Notes under the pieces: generated by a model
Databases searched by the model: none
The model's input: only the letters and a program-made list of their open reading frames with translations
What the model was told of the DNA's origin: nothing
Part shown: one piece after another, positions 30,551 through 42,900 of the stretch
How positions within the stretch are numbered: position 1 is the first letter of the stretch
How the letters are laid out: each line of letters starts with the position of its first letter
Made by a program: the position numbers and the translations under genes
DNA from: Lepidodermella squamata
Taxonomy: Eukaryota; Gastrotricha
DNA: 64,000 nucleotides
Direction: 5' to 3'
Assembly: GCA_047495785.1 (NCBI GenBank)
Contig: JBLDXI010000032.1
Coordinates: 2,790,001-2,854,000, forward strand

Positions 30551-33500
30551 ATGGCAACTTTCGAGTTTCACCCCAACGATGTAAGTTAAAATGTCATTAT
30601 CTCGAAGCAAATTACACTAAGGATTCATTTTTCAAGACTCCGGAGGAACGAGTCGCTCGATACATCGCAGAGAAGAACTTCACCCTAAAAAAATGCCAGC
30701 GCTACGTGAAAATAAAACCAGAGGATCGCAGAAAACCTGAGTGCAAATTTTTTAAGGAGTATGTTTTAAAAAATTATTAAAATTATTTACGACATCATTT
30801 TCGCCTATATTAGGGACGATTGCGTTTGTGGCCAATCAGTAACGTGGCACCTCAAAAATCGAGCATTCAACAAAGGCACAAAATCTGAAGAATGGTCAGC
30901 TCAGAAAGACACCGGGCCTGTTCCATGTGACACATTCGGCGAGCTGGTTTTCCGAGCCGGTCTCGGCTTCGACAACTCGCAGATCGTACCAGGCGCCCGC
31001 GCGAAATATATCCGCATCGAGCATAAGCAAACGCACGCCGATGCTTACTTCGAAGACATCTTCACGCTAATGACAGATCGCAACCTATGGGGCCTACCCG
31101 TGCCGCATTTGATCATCGAAGTTACCGGATCGGCTAAACCGCTGCCACATGTCGACCAGCAGGCGATTGAAAAATTCAACTCGGGCATCATCGCCGCTGC
31201 GAAAAGCGCTAATGCTTGGATAGTAACCGGCGGGTCGAATTGCGGGGTCATGAAATTATGCGGCGAGGCGGTTACTAAAGCGAGAATGACCCATTTAGAC
31301 AAGGTTATACCTTGTATAGGAATAGTCAGCTGGGGTGTAATCAATCACCGAGAAGCCCTTATTGGAGTTTCGGACGATAGCAGCTACCCCCAGCTCGGCA
31401 ATAGATCCCCCAATCCAGGTTCTCCGAATGTCAACAGCCCGCAATTGGGTGGTTCGAAAAATTTAACCGTCGAATTGGTGGGCCGGCGAAAAAGATCCCC
31501 GTCTGAGAACTCGAATAATTCCTATGCGGCTGAGGTTGTAGGAAAATGGCCGGCAGACTATATTGTCGATCGGCAAACTTCTGATATGGACGAGCCATCG
31601 CTAGACCCTGGCCATTCCGCTTTTCTGTTTGTCGATAATGGCCGTGAGAAACTCTACGGGCAAGAAATTGAATTTCGCGCTGAATTTTTGCATTTTCTAT
31701 CGAAGAAAAGCATCAAAGCTCAGTTGAAAGAGTCAGGCGCCGGGTTATCGAGGACGCCGCTTGTTCTTGTTGTAATAGGAGGGGGTCCTAATACCCTAGA
31801 GACAGTCGAGATTTCGACATCTGGCAAGCATGGCGAGCCGACTTCGAAGCCGCCCCATGGTCATCATTCGAAAAAGGAGGGTAAAAAAGAATCGAAAGCC
31901 GAGAAGTCTTGGTCAGCCCGGCCTGTCGTAATTTTGCCTGGTTTCGGCGGCGCGGCTGATGTGTTGGCGTTTGCTTATGCGATAACAACGCCGGCGGAAG
32001 ATCACGATTCAAGGCTGTACCGAACGTCGGTTTCGTCGAATAATGACGAAGGTGGGGAAATCAGCGAATTTCCGCCTGATTTCGACCTTCGCGTTATGAA
32101 ACACCCTGCTTTCAAGCGCATGTGCCTGCATTCGGCTGATGGCAAGGACGACGAGGAGAATGCGCGGCTTTTGAAGCAAATTCGAGCATGTCTCGACAGG
32201 CGTAATATGGTAAGCCATATTTTTCATAAAATTCCGGCACTTCAAGCTATTAATGATCTTTGATTTATTGATTCGTAGCGTTTTCAATTAAATTATCATT
32301 ATTTAAATTCCAAATTAAACTGAGCCATGAGTCACAAGTTAAGGTGTTAGAAAAGCATGATGAAAGCGACAGCGGAACATAGGAGCAAAACAGGGGCAGA
32401 TAGGCGGTGGGCTGCGCCGTCCTTACCTTTGCACTGAATTTCGCCTGAAAATCGAATAAATTCGTTAGGTGGGATTTGTTTCAAAAATATCAGGCACATA
32501 CCGACACAGTTGCAGCCGTCGTAATTGCAACATGTGGAAATGTCAGCGCTTGATGAGCGATCGGCTGACATAATCGTACGGCCTAGGGCATCGCGTTTAG
32601 ATATCGGCTCGGCGGGGCAATCTGCGGGGCTGGCACAAATTTGATCAGCCAAGTTCGTCGCAGCAGTCCATTCGAGCTGAAATCAAATTAGAAAAAATAG
32701 ACTTATCAAATGAAGAATTTTATGCTATTATTAGTTTTTGCGGGAAAATGTGGCACCAGAAATCGGTCAATCAATCGATCACCACAAAATTCCCGTAAGT
32801 GGGGTGAAGGGTGAATATAGAAAATCGGGTCATTTTTATCATTAAGGTTAGGGCCCTGTGAGTATCCTAATTCAAAGATTTCCAAAATTTATCTGAATTT
32901 ATGCGAATGATTTTTTTCGATTTTTGAGCCATAAAATGCTGGTGCTAGAAAATGCTATGAAATAGTTACCTTGCACATGGGCTTTTCAGACGGGCAGTTT
33001 TTCATTATTCCTGTTTGACATTTCTCAGGTGTATCAGTGCAGACGTAGCATTGTATCGCTGAAGCTGTCCCGAAGAGGAAGCAACAGATTAAGAAATACG
33101 TGATCATATTCATTTCCAAATTCTTCTGAGATTAAACTAGTTTTAAAAGAGTGCTATGTTGGAGCTTTCGATTTGCTGGTTTAAGTACTAAAAAATTTCA
33201 GTCGCGTGCCGTATATCGAGCACGGGTCCTACTCATCCATTCACCTGACGCTCAAGGGCATGTCGCGGGAAAAGTTTTGAAATCTGGCACCAATCACCCG
33301 AGTTTAGCTTCTTTCTTAGCTAACTTAAATTTTAAAACGTCCCAAAGCATCGCGATCAATAGCTTCAGGGATCTCGCAATAAGCTACATCTAGCCTGTTT
33401 CTAATAGGCCCATTTATATGAAATCTTGTATTTTTGTTGAACGCAAACCAATTTCATCATTGAGTTAGCTTTTATTCATTGTGTTTTTAATAAATCTGTT

Positions 33501-36500
33501 CCAATAAATTCCATCAACAAAATTGCCGATAATTATTTGTCAAAAATTCGAAAGAAATCAGAACATTAGGACGAAAGCGAAAGCAGCGGCCAGGAGTAAG
33601 ACAGGGGCAGTGAAGCGGTTGCCTGAAACCGGTACATCATCGCATTGTGCGCCTATATAGGCAAAAATTCGGTAATTCGAATGTATTCTCGATTTATTAG
33701 CTCATCTTACCAACGCAGTTGCAACCGTCGTAGTTGCAACAATTGCTGATGTCGCTGCTAGAGCTGCTCGATGAGACGAGGGCACGGCCGAGCGACTCGC
33801 GTTTAGTCGGCTGAGCGGGGCACTCGTCGATGCTGGCACAGCTTTGAACAGCCAAGTTTGTTGCAGAGGTGAATTCGAGCTTTGAAAATTAAAATTAAAA
33901 TTTCAAGCGCTAATTACTCAAAACTACCACAATATTCCGATTTTTCCCTCTTCATTCGTAAAATAATATACTTATTTTAGTAACAGAAAATCAGTACCTT
34001 GCACATGGGCTTATCGGTGGGACAGCTGGCCTTGATACCGGAGACACACTTGTCAGGATTGTCAGTACAGGTGTAACACTGCAAGGCTGTGGCTGAGGCA
34101 GCGGCGAAAAGGAGGCAAGAAACAATGGCGTGGGAGATCATTTTGCCTGAATAGTTGCGACTTTTTTAAAATGAATGTAAAAAGTGTTTCGAAAGTTGAA
34201 ATGAGGAAGATTTAGGTGTGATGAGCCGCCTAAGAAAGTTTTCGAAAATGGCGGCAATGTCAATCGCGTGCCATGGCAGACACACACACGTGACCCGTGT
34301 GGCGGCAATTGACCTAGTGCCAACTGCTACCAATTGCCACTTGAAATTTGGCCAATTGACCTTGTTCCATTAAATAATATCTACAATTTTACGGCAAAAA
34401 AATCAAAATTAAAATAAATACTACAAATTTCGAATTTAAAAGTTTAAAATTTCAAAAATTAAAATAAAATATATAAAATCCGTGTGACCTTGAAATTATT
34501 ATGAAATGCCATATTTTTTACCAGATCACTATTGTTGATTTGTTCAACGAGCATGAAGGCGGGGGCGCCAATCTGGACCACGCAATTTTGGACGCAATTT
34601 TCAAGTCCCATTCTCAGCTCGACCCTGTCACAACTTTCCAACTTGCGCAATTGTGGAAGCGTTGCGATGTGGCGAAAGATGTGTTCAAGCAACACGCAGG
34701 GATTATCCAGAAACAGGTCAACATGAAACAGGCCATGACTCGGGCAATCGAGCTGGGCGACTCGAAATTCTTTGAATTTTTCATCGATCAAGGTTTAATC
34801 GATCTTAAACGATATTTAACCCCAGTACAGTTACGAACGCTCTACGAAGACGTGAGTTTTTCCGTGTTAGAAAATTGAAAAAAATTAACGAAATTCGATT
34901 AGTTTTTCATTAAACGAACTGGCAAAGCCGCAAAGTCTAGCTGTATTCGATTGTTCCGAAGTCTGTTGATGAACGGAGCGAATGAAGAGACGTTGACTGA
35001 TCTGAATAATCCGAAATTTATGGAAAATGTTGGCGATGCCCTGGCGTCTCTGTTACAGTGTTACATGGATAACACCGTGACGGGTGAAACTAAGCGAGTC
35101 ATCGGGCTTCACGACTACGGCTCGCCTGGGGATGATTCACGAGCTTCGTCTCGCCGCAACTCCATCGCCTCGGTGTCGAAATCGCTAGATCAGCCGTACG
35201 ATACGAGTGAGCGAGATTTGTTCGTTTTGCTGTTGCTGCTTCATCGCCAGGACATGGCGTTGAAGGTATGGAAACTTGGCCATGATCACCTTGGCTCAGC
35301 TTTGATGGCGGCAATTTTCTTGAAATCACTCGCCAATGAAGCGAATCGACTCGATATGATGGACCTCGGCAGCAGTTTCGATGAGCATGCAACGTTAGCG
35401 ATAATTAAATTTCGCAACTAATGGGTCTAAATAGCATGATGATAGCGCAAAATTGTCCAAAATCGAGCTATTTTTTTTCCTTTTTTGATCAATAAGAAAA
35501 CCCTCAGTAAAGCCTGCGGTGCCCTCACAGCTTTACAAAATTCCCAATGTTGGATGTTGGCTGATATCGGAAAAATCACTGATTTTTTAAATCGATTTGT
35601 CTCAGCCGGCTATGGATAAGACTTGAAACGAAGATTTTAAACTCAAAAGATTACATTTTAGGGAAATTTAGGATATTCTGGGCGCCCTTGACACTTGACA
35701 CATCCTTATAGAATCTTGAATTTTTCCATCACAAAAACATTGGATTTTAGAAACGGAATACATAGCATCACTCTTTTAGAAATTAAACAATTATCCTCAA
35801 AATTTGGAAGGCTCGACAGGGGCCAAAACTAAAAAAAAAATTGAAAATTTGAAGTTAAAAGTTTAACATTGAAACTTTCAGGTTATGGCAAGACAGAGCT
35901 GTATCTTTGCTCGACTACTGCTACGACCAAGACCCTGTTCGATGCAACCGCCTGCTCTGCCGATCTCTCCTGATGTGGCAAGGTCTTACTGTGTTCGAAA
36001 TGGCCCACTACGGCAAGAAAAAGCGAATCATGGCCCACGCGGCCATGCAAACTAAACTCAGCCAAATTTGGCTGGGAAGAATGGCAACTTTCACCAATTC
36101 TTCACTGATCTACTTCTCAATCTTTCCACCACTAACGCCATTCCTAATTTTTCGAATTCGCTTCGAAGAATCGCAGGTTTTCCAGCGGTCAAATGCTGAA
36201 ACGTTAGCTCTTCAAGGCCTTGGTTTGCCGCTGGCTAACCCGAATATTCAACAAAGCCGGTATTCGTCGTCCCCATATCGCCAGGATCTCGAAGCTCAGA
36301 GGAATGACTCACCTCGAGAGTCAGCGAATTGCTGTTCCAAGTCATGTCTAGGCCGCGTGACACCAGAAAGCAACAACCCAGTCAGTTTAAACAATACAGT
36401 AAGCGATGAAAATCGCGTTTCTGACCTGTTCGGCCGCAAGAAATACAACGATAAAAAATTGTTACGGCCAGCTTTTTTCGCTGAATCGAGCATGCAACGC

Positions 36501-38492
36501 ATCTCCCTACCTACGGCTGTTTATTTCCTATTCGCATCGCCAATCGTAAAATTCGCGACGCATTCAGTTGCCTTGGTAATGTTTTTACTGCTGTTTTCAT
36601 CTTTTGTCCTCGTCGGTGTTGATCCGTACCGAATAACTGCTGCTGAAATCGTGATTTGGTCGACATGTTTCATTTATTTTATGGACATGATTCGCGAGGC
36701 GGCTGGTAAGGATAATCTCAGATTTTCCGAGAAACTGACCGATTTTTTCTCGAGTTATTGGAACATTTTCGATCTATTATCGCTTTTTGTTGTTGTCGCG
36801 GCGGTTATTCAACGACTTTCGATTAATTCCCACGATTTTGTTTACCCACAAACGACCTATGCCGTAGCTTGTGTCATGTACTGGAGCCGAGCTCTTCACA
36901 TTTTCTACGTCACCGAAACGCTGGGTCCAAAGGTGGCAACAATGTTCCAAATGATGTTGGACGTAGCGTTTTTCAGCCTGATTTACCTGGTCATTTTGCT
37001 GGCTTTCTCGATGCCGATTCACTCGTTACTAAGGCCTGATGTTGAGATCAACACATTCGGGCAGTTTTTCGAGGTTCTCATCGATGTTGCGTACTACAGG
37101 ATTTGGCAAATTTTGTTCACGAGCATGGACGATGCAAAACGGTTGATTGAAGGAACTTGCCGCTACGACGGAGTTGCGAACAATATTTCCGATTTTTTGT
37201 CAAATTCAACGCAATCGCCGTTAGTTTCAGCCGGGTTGGCAACAACAATTGCCCAAAATTTTACGACTACTTTTACGGCCTTGAACACCAATAATTTTTC
37301 GAACTCGACATTGAGGAATCTGGCGAGAAGATCGGCGAATTCAAGCTTGTTCAATGCGACTCAAAATGAGCCATCCTATAATATTTGGGACACTCTGGAC
37401 GATAATTGGCACGAACATTGCACCGATCGAAATATAGTCGCCATTATCCTGTATTTGATCTATTTACTGCTGACTAATATTGTGTTGGTTAACATGCTGA
37501 TCGCAATGTTTGCCTACACTGTGGCTGATACGCGAATTTCTGCTGAGCAGGCTTGGCGATTCAACATTTATCGCTTTGTTCGAGATTACTACGACAAACC
37601 AGTCCTACCTGGGCCTTTGATGATTTTCGAGCTGTTCTACCGACTCTTTGCCTCGTGCCGCAAGGTCAAAGTTCCGAAAAATAATGATTTCAGTGAGTTA
37701 TATTAAAAAATCGGAGTGAATATTCGTACTTGAATAAGTAAGCGCTACTCGATATTCGTACTTGAGCGGCTTTCCGGTTAGGAAATGTATGGTAATATTA
37801 TGGGATAATGGTATGGGATAATATTTTTTACCGTAATATTGAGCATTTTTAGCTGGGTAAGAATCATATCCCACCTAGAAAGCAGAGATAACTTGGAGTT
37901 TTCAAATTTTCCTTCAAAAACATGAAATTAGGGTTGGAAAGCTCAGGGAACCTAAAAGGTCTGAACCTTAGATCCAACTTAATGAAAATAGGGATTTTGC
38001 CAGCAAAATTGACAAACCCAAGTTTTCTCAGCTTTCTAGGTGAGATATGATTCTTACTCATTTTTAAATGCTGAATATTATGTTAAAAAATGCGAATATT
38101 TCCTAACCGGAAAACCGCTTAAGTACGAATATGAAGTAGCGCGTACTTAATTAAGTAAGATTATAACGAACCTCGAAAAATCCGACTTAATTTTTTTTCA
38201 TTTTTTCAATTTGCAGAGGAGTACTATTTCAGCATTGATGATTACGAGTATCGAAAACTCGAGATGTTTGAAAGAAGCGGGGTCGAACAACTTTCTGGCT
38301 CTCTGCCAAAAGATCACAATGTCATCACAAAATTGACTAGTGTTCATGAAAGGTGATAAATACATCTCGCGATTTCCTATTTTTACAATAATTTTTTAAT
38401 GCAGATTGCACAGCAAAATTGACCATGTCGAAGATAAAATCATGGAATTCAGAACCGATGTGCTAGTTCGAAGTAACCCGAAGCAAGAATAA
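30551..38492 (+). CDS. TRPM-family cation channel
   Basis: Eight exons: 30551-30580, 30637-30758, 30814-32209, 34525-34851, 34903-35393, 35882-37692, 38217-38352, 38405-38492. They join to 4401 bases, 1466 residues. The N-terminal TRPM homology region includes the C-x-CG motif (CVCGQ) and the SLOG-like nucleotide-fold segment with AWIVTGGSNCGVMKLCGEA. A cytosolic helical region follows (exons 4-6). Exon 6 carries six membrane helices: S1 near AVYFLFASPIVKFAT, S6 near LTNIVLVNMLIAMF, then the TRP segment RFVRDYYDKPVLPGP. The C-terminus (exons 7-8) may form the usual assembly helix. TRPM channels conduct cations in the plasma membrane. The pore loop lacks the canonical Gly-Glu filter (sequence around YYRIWQILFTSM). 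Intron 3 (32210-34524) contains two Ly6 genes on the other strand. AATAAA is at 38568-38573. Confidence 0.93.
32347..33113 (-). CDS. Ly6/three-finger GPI-anchored protein (Ly6-3), nested in TRPM intron 3
   Basis: Three exons: 33113-32970, 32676-32502, 32444-32347. They join to 417 bases, 138 residues. The signal peptide follows MNMITYFLICCLFFGTASA (a second Met at residue 3 is also possible). The cysteine pattern runs QCYVC, CPSEKPMCK, then CCNYDGCNC. The C-terminus (PVLLLCSAVAFIMLF) is a typical GPI signal. Intron 2 (57 bases) is a multiple of three with no stop, so its retention would also leave an open product. It is transcribed against the host TRPM gene. Confidence 0.85.
33558..34141 (-). 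CDS. Ly6/three-finger GPI-anchored protein (Ly6-4), nested in TRPM intron 3
   Basis: Three exons: 34141-33998, 33879-33711, 33622-33558. They join to 378 bases, 125 residues. The signal peptide MISHAIVSCLLFAAASATA is followed by QCYTC, CPTDKPMCK, and the CC..x..CN end in exon 2. Exon 3 encodes the hydrophobic tail APVLLLAAAFAFVLMF. It is the tandem neighbour of Ly6-3, with the same intron positions; KPMCK in place of KTMCK at the exon 1 end groups these two genes together. Both lie in the same TRPM intron, so they probably arose by local duplication after one copy entered the intron. Confidence 0.85.
37727..38157. mobile_element. Foldback/MITE-like element in TRPM intron 6
   Basis: A 431-base near-palindrome inside the 524-base intron 37693-38216. 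Its outer ends pair (TACTTGAATAAGTA at 37727 with TACTTAATTAAGTA at 38144-38157), and pairing continues inward through TATTCGTACTTGAGCGG and TTTCCGGTTAGGAAAT. A second paired block near the middle holds GTAAGAATCATATCCCACC. It has no coding capacity, so it would be a non-autonomous element. Confidence 0.7.
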
Positions 38493-38665
38493 TCCGAAAA
38501 GGAAAGAACCATATATTATTATTTTTGTGGTATTTCTTAATTCTTAATATTTTATTTGATTAAAGTAAATAAACTGTTCGTGAGGTTACGTCGTGTTTTT
38601 TTCTGCGGCTGTTTAAACATAACAGCCATAATTCTCTAAATTTTTCAGCCTAAAATTATTCGAGA

Positions 38666-39916
38666 ATGATACAATTTGGCAAGTCATGTTCAATAATTAC
38701 GTATTTTTTGCTGCTAATAATTGTCTTAGTAAAAAATGAAGAACTGATCGAAGAAGAATCGACTACTTTAGAGCCAACAACCCGTAAACGGGGATCCTTT
38801 GCCACTTTCTTTATTCCACAAGGAAATATTCGGTCAAATGCTGAATTACTGGTAAAATGTCCAAATTTCGGCCCAGAAGTTACGACTCCCTCGAAAACGG
38901 ATACGATGAACATTGACGCGAGCTTTCTACTACAAAATCTAACCCATGTCGACAGTCAGCACGAGCAAATTTCAGTCATGGCCACGCTGTTCTTCAACTG
39001 GCTTGCAGATTGCTCAGATGAAAATGCTTTCAAATCAGAGACCGAGAGGAGCAAGCTAAACGTCGCTTCCTCAGCTATCTGGACACCGTCGATTTTCTTC
39101 GAAAACAGCCATTCAAAATATTTGCTCGATCCGACCATTGCTCAGCGAGTTCAAGTAGTTTACAGCCCAGGAAAGCGAATTCTCGGCGTTCCGTTGTTTC
39201 AATTTACCTGGGCTCTATTCGGTGAATGGACTTTTTTCTGCCGAATGAACTTGACCTACTTCCCGGGCGATGTTCAGCGATGCGAGGCCATTTTCCGCAC
39301 AGATGAACCAACCCCTGTCGTCAACATCTCGAGCGCTACTTATCTGGATCCTAATCTATTAATCGGAGGAAATTCAGAATGGGAATTCTATGATTATGAA
39401 GTATTTATTAGGAGAGGATACGCTGCAACCCTGGAATCAGGTTTCGCTATAACCATAGCAAGAAGGCCGGAATTTTTCATGTACCACATGGTTGCTCCTT
39501 GCTTTGTTCTATTTGTCTTGGAAATGTGTAGCTTCGCGCTACCAGCCGAGACGGGTGAAAGATCGTCCTATACAGTGGCTATCTACCTGGCTTACACTTT
39601 CATCGAAAGTGAACTGGTTTCAGTCATTCCGAAGACTGCACAACGGATCGTTCTTGCGGAATACCTGATATTCCACGCTGGTTTCAGCATGTCGATAACA
39701 ATATACTCATCGCTGATTTGTTACCTATGGAATCACTACCCGTCTTTGGCTAAGAAATATCGCGTGAAATTGGCAAATTTCCGGTTTGGAACGAGGCAGC
39801 TTGTTGATATATTGGCATTTTTTATTTCTTTGATTATTTTAATCTTCTCGACGTACCACTACATGTCGAGTATTATTGATCATATCAACGATAGGAAAGC
39901 ATTAAAGAGATTCTAA
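38666..39916 (+). CDS. Cys-loop ligand-gated ion channel subunit (pLGIC 10)
   Basis: A single exon of 416 residues, separated from the other channels by the TRPM gene. The signal peptide is followed by an acidic linker with TTLEPTTRKR. It is a PQGNI-subgroup member (here IPQGNI, KCPNFGPEV). The Cys-loop contains FPGD. M2 is ERSSYTVAIYLAYTFIE, then SELVSVIP, so it has a second acid at 17' where others have Gln. The M3-M4 linker is short and basic. AATAAA at 39938-39943. It is the most divergent of its subgroup here. Its ATG is 173 bases after the TRPM stop. Confidence 0.94.
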   Translation: MIQFGKSCSIITYFLLLIIVLVKNEELIEEESTTLEPTTRKRGSFATFFIPQGNIRSNAELLVKCPNFGPEVTTPSKTDTMNIDASFLLQNLTHVDSQHEQISVMATLFFNWLADCSDENAFKSETERSKLNVASSAIWTPSIFFENSHSKYLLDPTIAQRVQVVYSPGKRILGVPLFQFTWALFGEWTFFCRMNLTYFPGDVQRCEAIFRTDEPTPVVNISSATYLDPNLLIGGNSEWEFYDYEVFIRRGYAATLESGFAITIARRPEFFMYHMVAPCFVLFVLEMCSFALPAETGERSSYTVAIYLAYTFIESELVSVIPKTAQRIVLAEYLIFHAGFSMSITIYSSLICYLWNHYPSLAKKYRVKLANFRFGTRQLVDILAFFISLIILIFSTYHYMSSIIDHINDRKALKRF

Positions 39917-42900
39917 ACGTAAAATGTTCAATTTCCGAATAAAATCGATAAATCATAGGTTAATCAACCTAAATGTTATTTGGAAAGATTGAAAAAATAT
40001 TGATTACTTCATCAGCCTCTGATTTCGGGCAATCAGTCAAATGAAGGCGGGATTTTAATTCTGTGACTTGATGGAATAATATAAACCCGATTTTATTTTA
40101 ATCACTCGCTCGTGCCAAGATCACGCGCTGAGAAGATGATTAACGCACGAGTCCCGCTAATTCAGGCCGTCGGGAAGAATCACGCCCAGTTTTTTTTAGC
40201 TCGAACTTTGAACCCTAAAATATTTTCCGCCACAAGCGCTAAAATCAGTGTCACAAAAACTCAATTCGTCTTTATTGAGTTTTAATTTTTTTAATTTTAC
40301 GTTATAATTTTTGCTCTGCAGTTAAGTTTTCCTATTTATTTATATTCTAAGCGACTTCTGCATTTTATTTTCTTGACGGATGTGATGCCGCCATGACCCT
40401 GGAGGTTTTTTATTTTATCTATGGTAAGATCAGATAGTTAGAAATGATGGCTTCGCAGACTTCAGGGGGGTTATGTTGGAATCTAGCTTAAACTTTCCGT
40501 ATCTTTTCCTAAGTTAGGCTAAAACTTGAGCCGAGATCTTTCTAAAAATCCAATTACTCCGGGACACTTTTCTAGTGTTGTCCTATATAATTTCTAAAAC
40601 CAATTGTTAAATCGTCCCTTTTTAATTTTCAATGTGTCATCTGCAAGAAGCAAGTGAGATTATAGAATATTATGGAAAGATTGAGTTTTTCAGCTTTTTC
40701 CCGCGGTGTCAATATGAAAAAATAACTAGGTAGAAAGAAGTTGATAGGATTTCACGGCTAACCAGTAACCAGTTGGCTATTTATTATTATTGTTGTTATT
40801 AAATGATTCAGGAATTATACACGTTTAGAATCTTGACGGCCTACCGGAGGCAAAGCTGGACGATCAGGACCGAGGACTATTTTCTTTGTAAATTAGCTAG
40901 CCTTGAATTTTGATGAAAAATTTTCCGCCAACTATGAACCGACTGAATTATAAACACCGCCGAGGAGCCATATATGTCAACGAGGCAACCAACCATCATT
41001 AATTATAAGAACTTGGGCGAATCCCCATGCTTGAATTTGAAATAATTTTAAAATCATTTGAATTTGAAATAATATGCCCTGGAAAAAAGGACAACCCATA
41101 TATAGTTACGAAACAGTGAGACAACGCGGCCGCGTTGCTGCACCATGCCAATTCAGTTCGTCATTTCTAGTTCTCACGCGAAGTATTTTTGAATTTGCCT
41201 TGAATTTGCCATTGAGCTGTGGAGAATTCATGGCCACCTAGCTATTATTGTTCGGGTGAAGCTTCTGTTGAATTTTGACATTTTTGCATTATTCTTCTCA
41301 AAAAATGTAGTTGGGCATTTCTAAAATGGCCTAAAATTCATGAAATCTGCAGCTGATCTGAAGCTAGTCTATTTTTGTGCCACGAAGATGTACATAGTTA
41401 ATCAGTATAATCGTAATCGGTTAGATATTAGTGAATACCGGTGCATCATGGCGAAATCCAGCGCTTCAGGAATTCGGTCAACTGGGCTGAAAACCCAATG
41501 AAAACTCACCTGATACCTTCCATTATGATTACGAAATTTTGTTTATGTCTCTAAAATTCTGAACACGAGTATGACCTAATTTCTTACTTCAGCTCGAATG
41601 ACCTGAGCGTAACAAAATTAACTTGGGCAAATTAATTCGATTTATAAATTGGCGAACGGGGCGGATTGGGGACAATAATATATAATATTTAATGCCTGAA
41701 ATAATATTTAAGCCTACCTGAGCATTCGCCAATTATAAATGAAATTGGCGATATTATAATTTTGAATAATAATTATTTTGCGATAAATTCAACGCAGAAA
41801 ACGTTTATCATTGACCGATCGCAAACGAAATAGTCGGGACGGTCGAGAAGTTTTGCGAGTAATTTAGCTGCCGAAAATTCAGATATTTTACTGAATATTG
41901 GAAATAAAAATATTATATGCACTTTCAACTTTTCGAAATATTGAATTCCGCGCCATCGAGCAATGGCGCTATAAGACGCGCCATCCGCCGGTTGGGCCGT
42001 AATACCCGTTTTTTTGTAAACCTCCTCGTACATGGTTTGAAAAATTCTGAGTTTAAACCAGGTTTAGCGGATAAAACCTCTAAAACCTGCAAATTTTCTC
42101 TCATTGGTACATAGGTTTTTTAATCGAACATAAGAATTGTCTTCTATTGCTCCATTTTATATACGCGAACAATGGTGAGTCCCAATACGCAACAATGGTT
42201 GCTTTGGAAATGAGAGGAAAACTTAAACCTTAAACCTTAATCCAACATAAGGAAGGTTCCAACATACGCCCCCAGATGTCGGAAAAATCACTGGCATGTT
42301 GAATCGATACTTGGAATCGATATCGGCTCTGCAGGTTAAATTAACTCTCGCAAAGTGACCGCTCGTAGCGCGTAAAATATGCGTAATGAGACCTATCGAT
42401 AGGCATGATAAGAAAAAACTCTGATTTTCGGGAAGACATTGCGGGTCCTTTTAACCTGACATTGCTGCTGTTGCGCAATTCTTCTTATTCCGCAGCCATA
42501 ACCAAGCTTCAACCGTTCTTCGAAGTTATATGTTATAAGTTATGATATCGAACCCTCCTCGATAAAGAAAATTCCGAGATTTTTGGTGACAGTTCCATTT
42601 TCCATTTAAACAGGTGCTAGCTTATCACCAAGCCTACGAGACCCTGCTTTGTATCCTTTTCACCGAATTTATACGCAGAGATATGCCTTTTAGACTCCAT
42701 GGAGTTTTAGTCACCCTATGGGCATTTTTAAAACTGAAAAAGCTATAAAATATTCGAGAGCTCCCTTACTGAGAGCGTTCGCAAGAAAAGCGATTTTGCG
42801 CACAATGGTTTGTAATTAGATTGTGAATCGTTGCACCATTTTTCGAGATTTTATTGCTGTTCTTGTGTCATTCGGATACAGCGCGTGTGACAATACATTG

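Noticed and set aside
40136-40285. A 49-codon frame starting MINARVPLIQAVGKNHAQ, faintly like the start of the small mitochondrial KGD4/MRPS36 protein (PxIKFVGxR).
   Set aside because: The key Phe is missing, the similarity stops after ~12 residues and no further exon was found.
42190-42250. AAACCTTAA-like repeats resembling telomeric sequence.
   Set aside because: Only two or three imperfect units, not an array.
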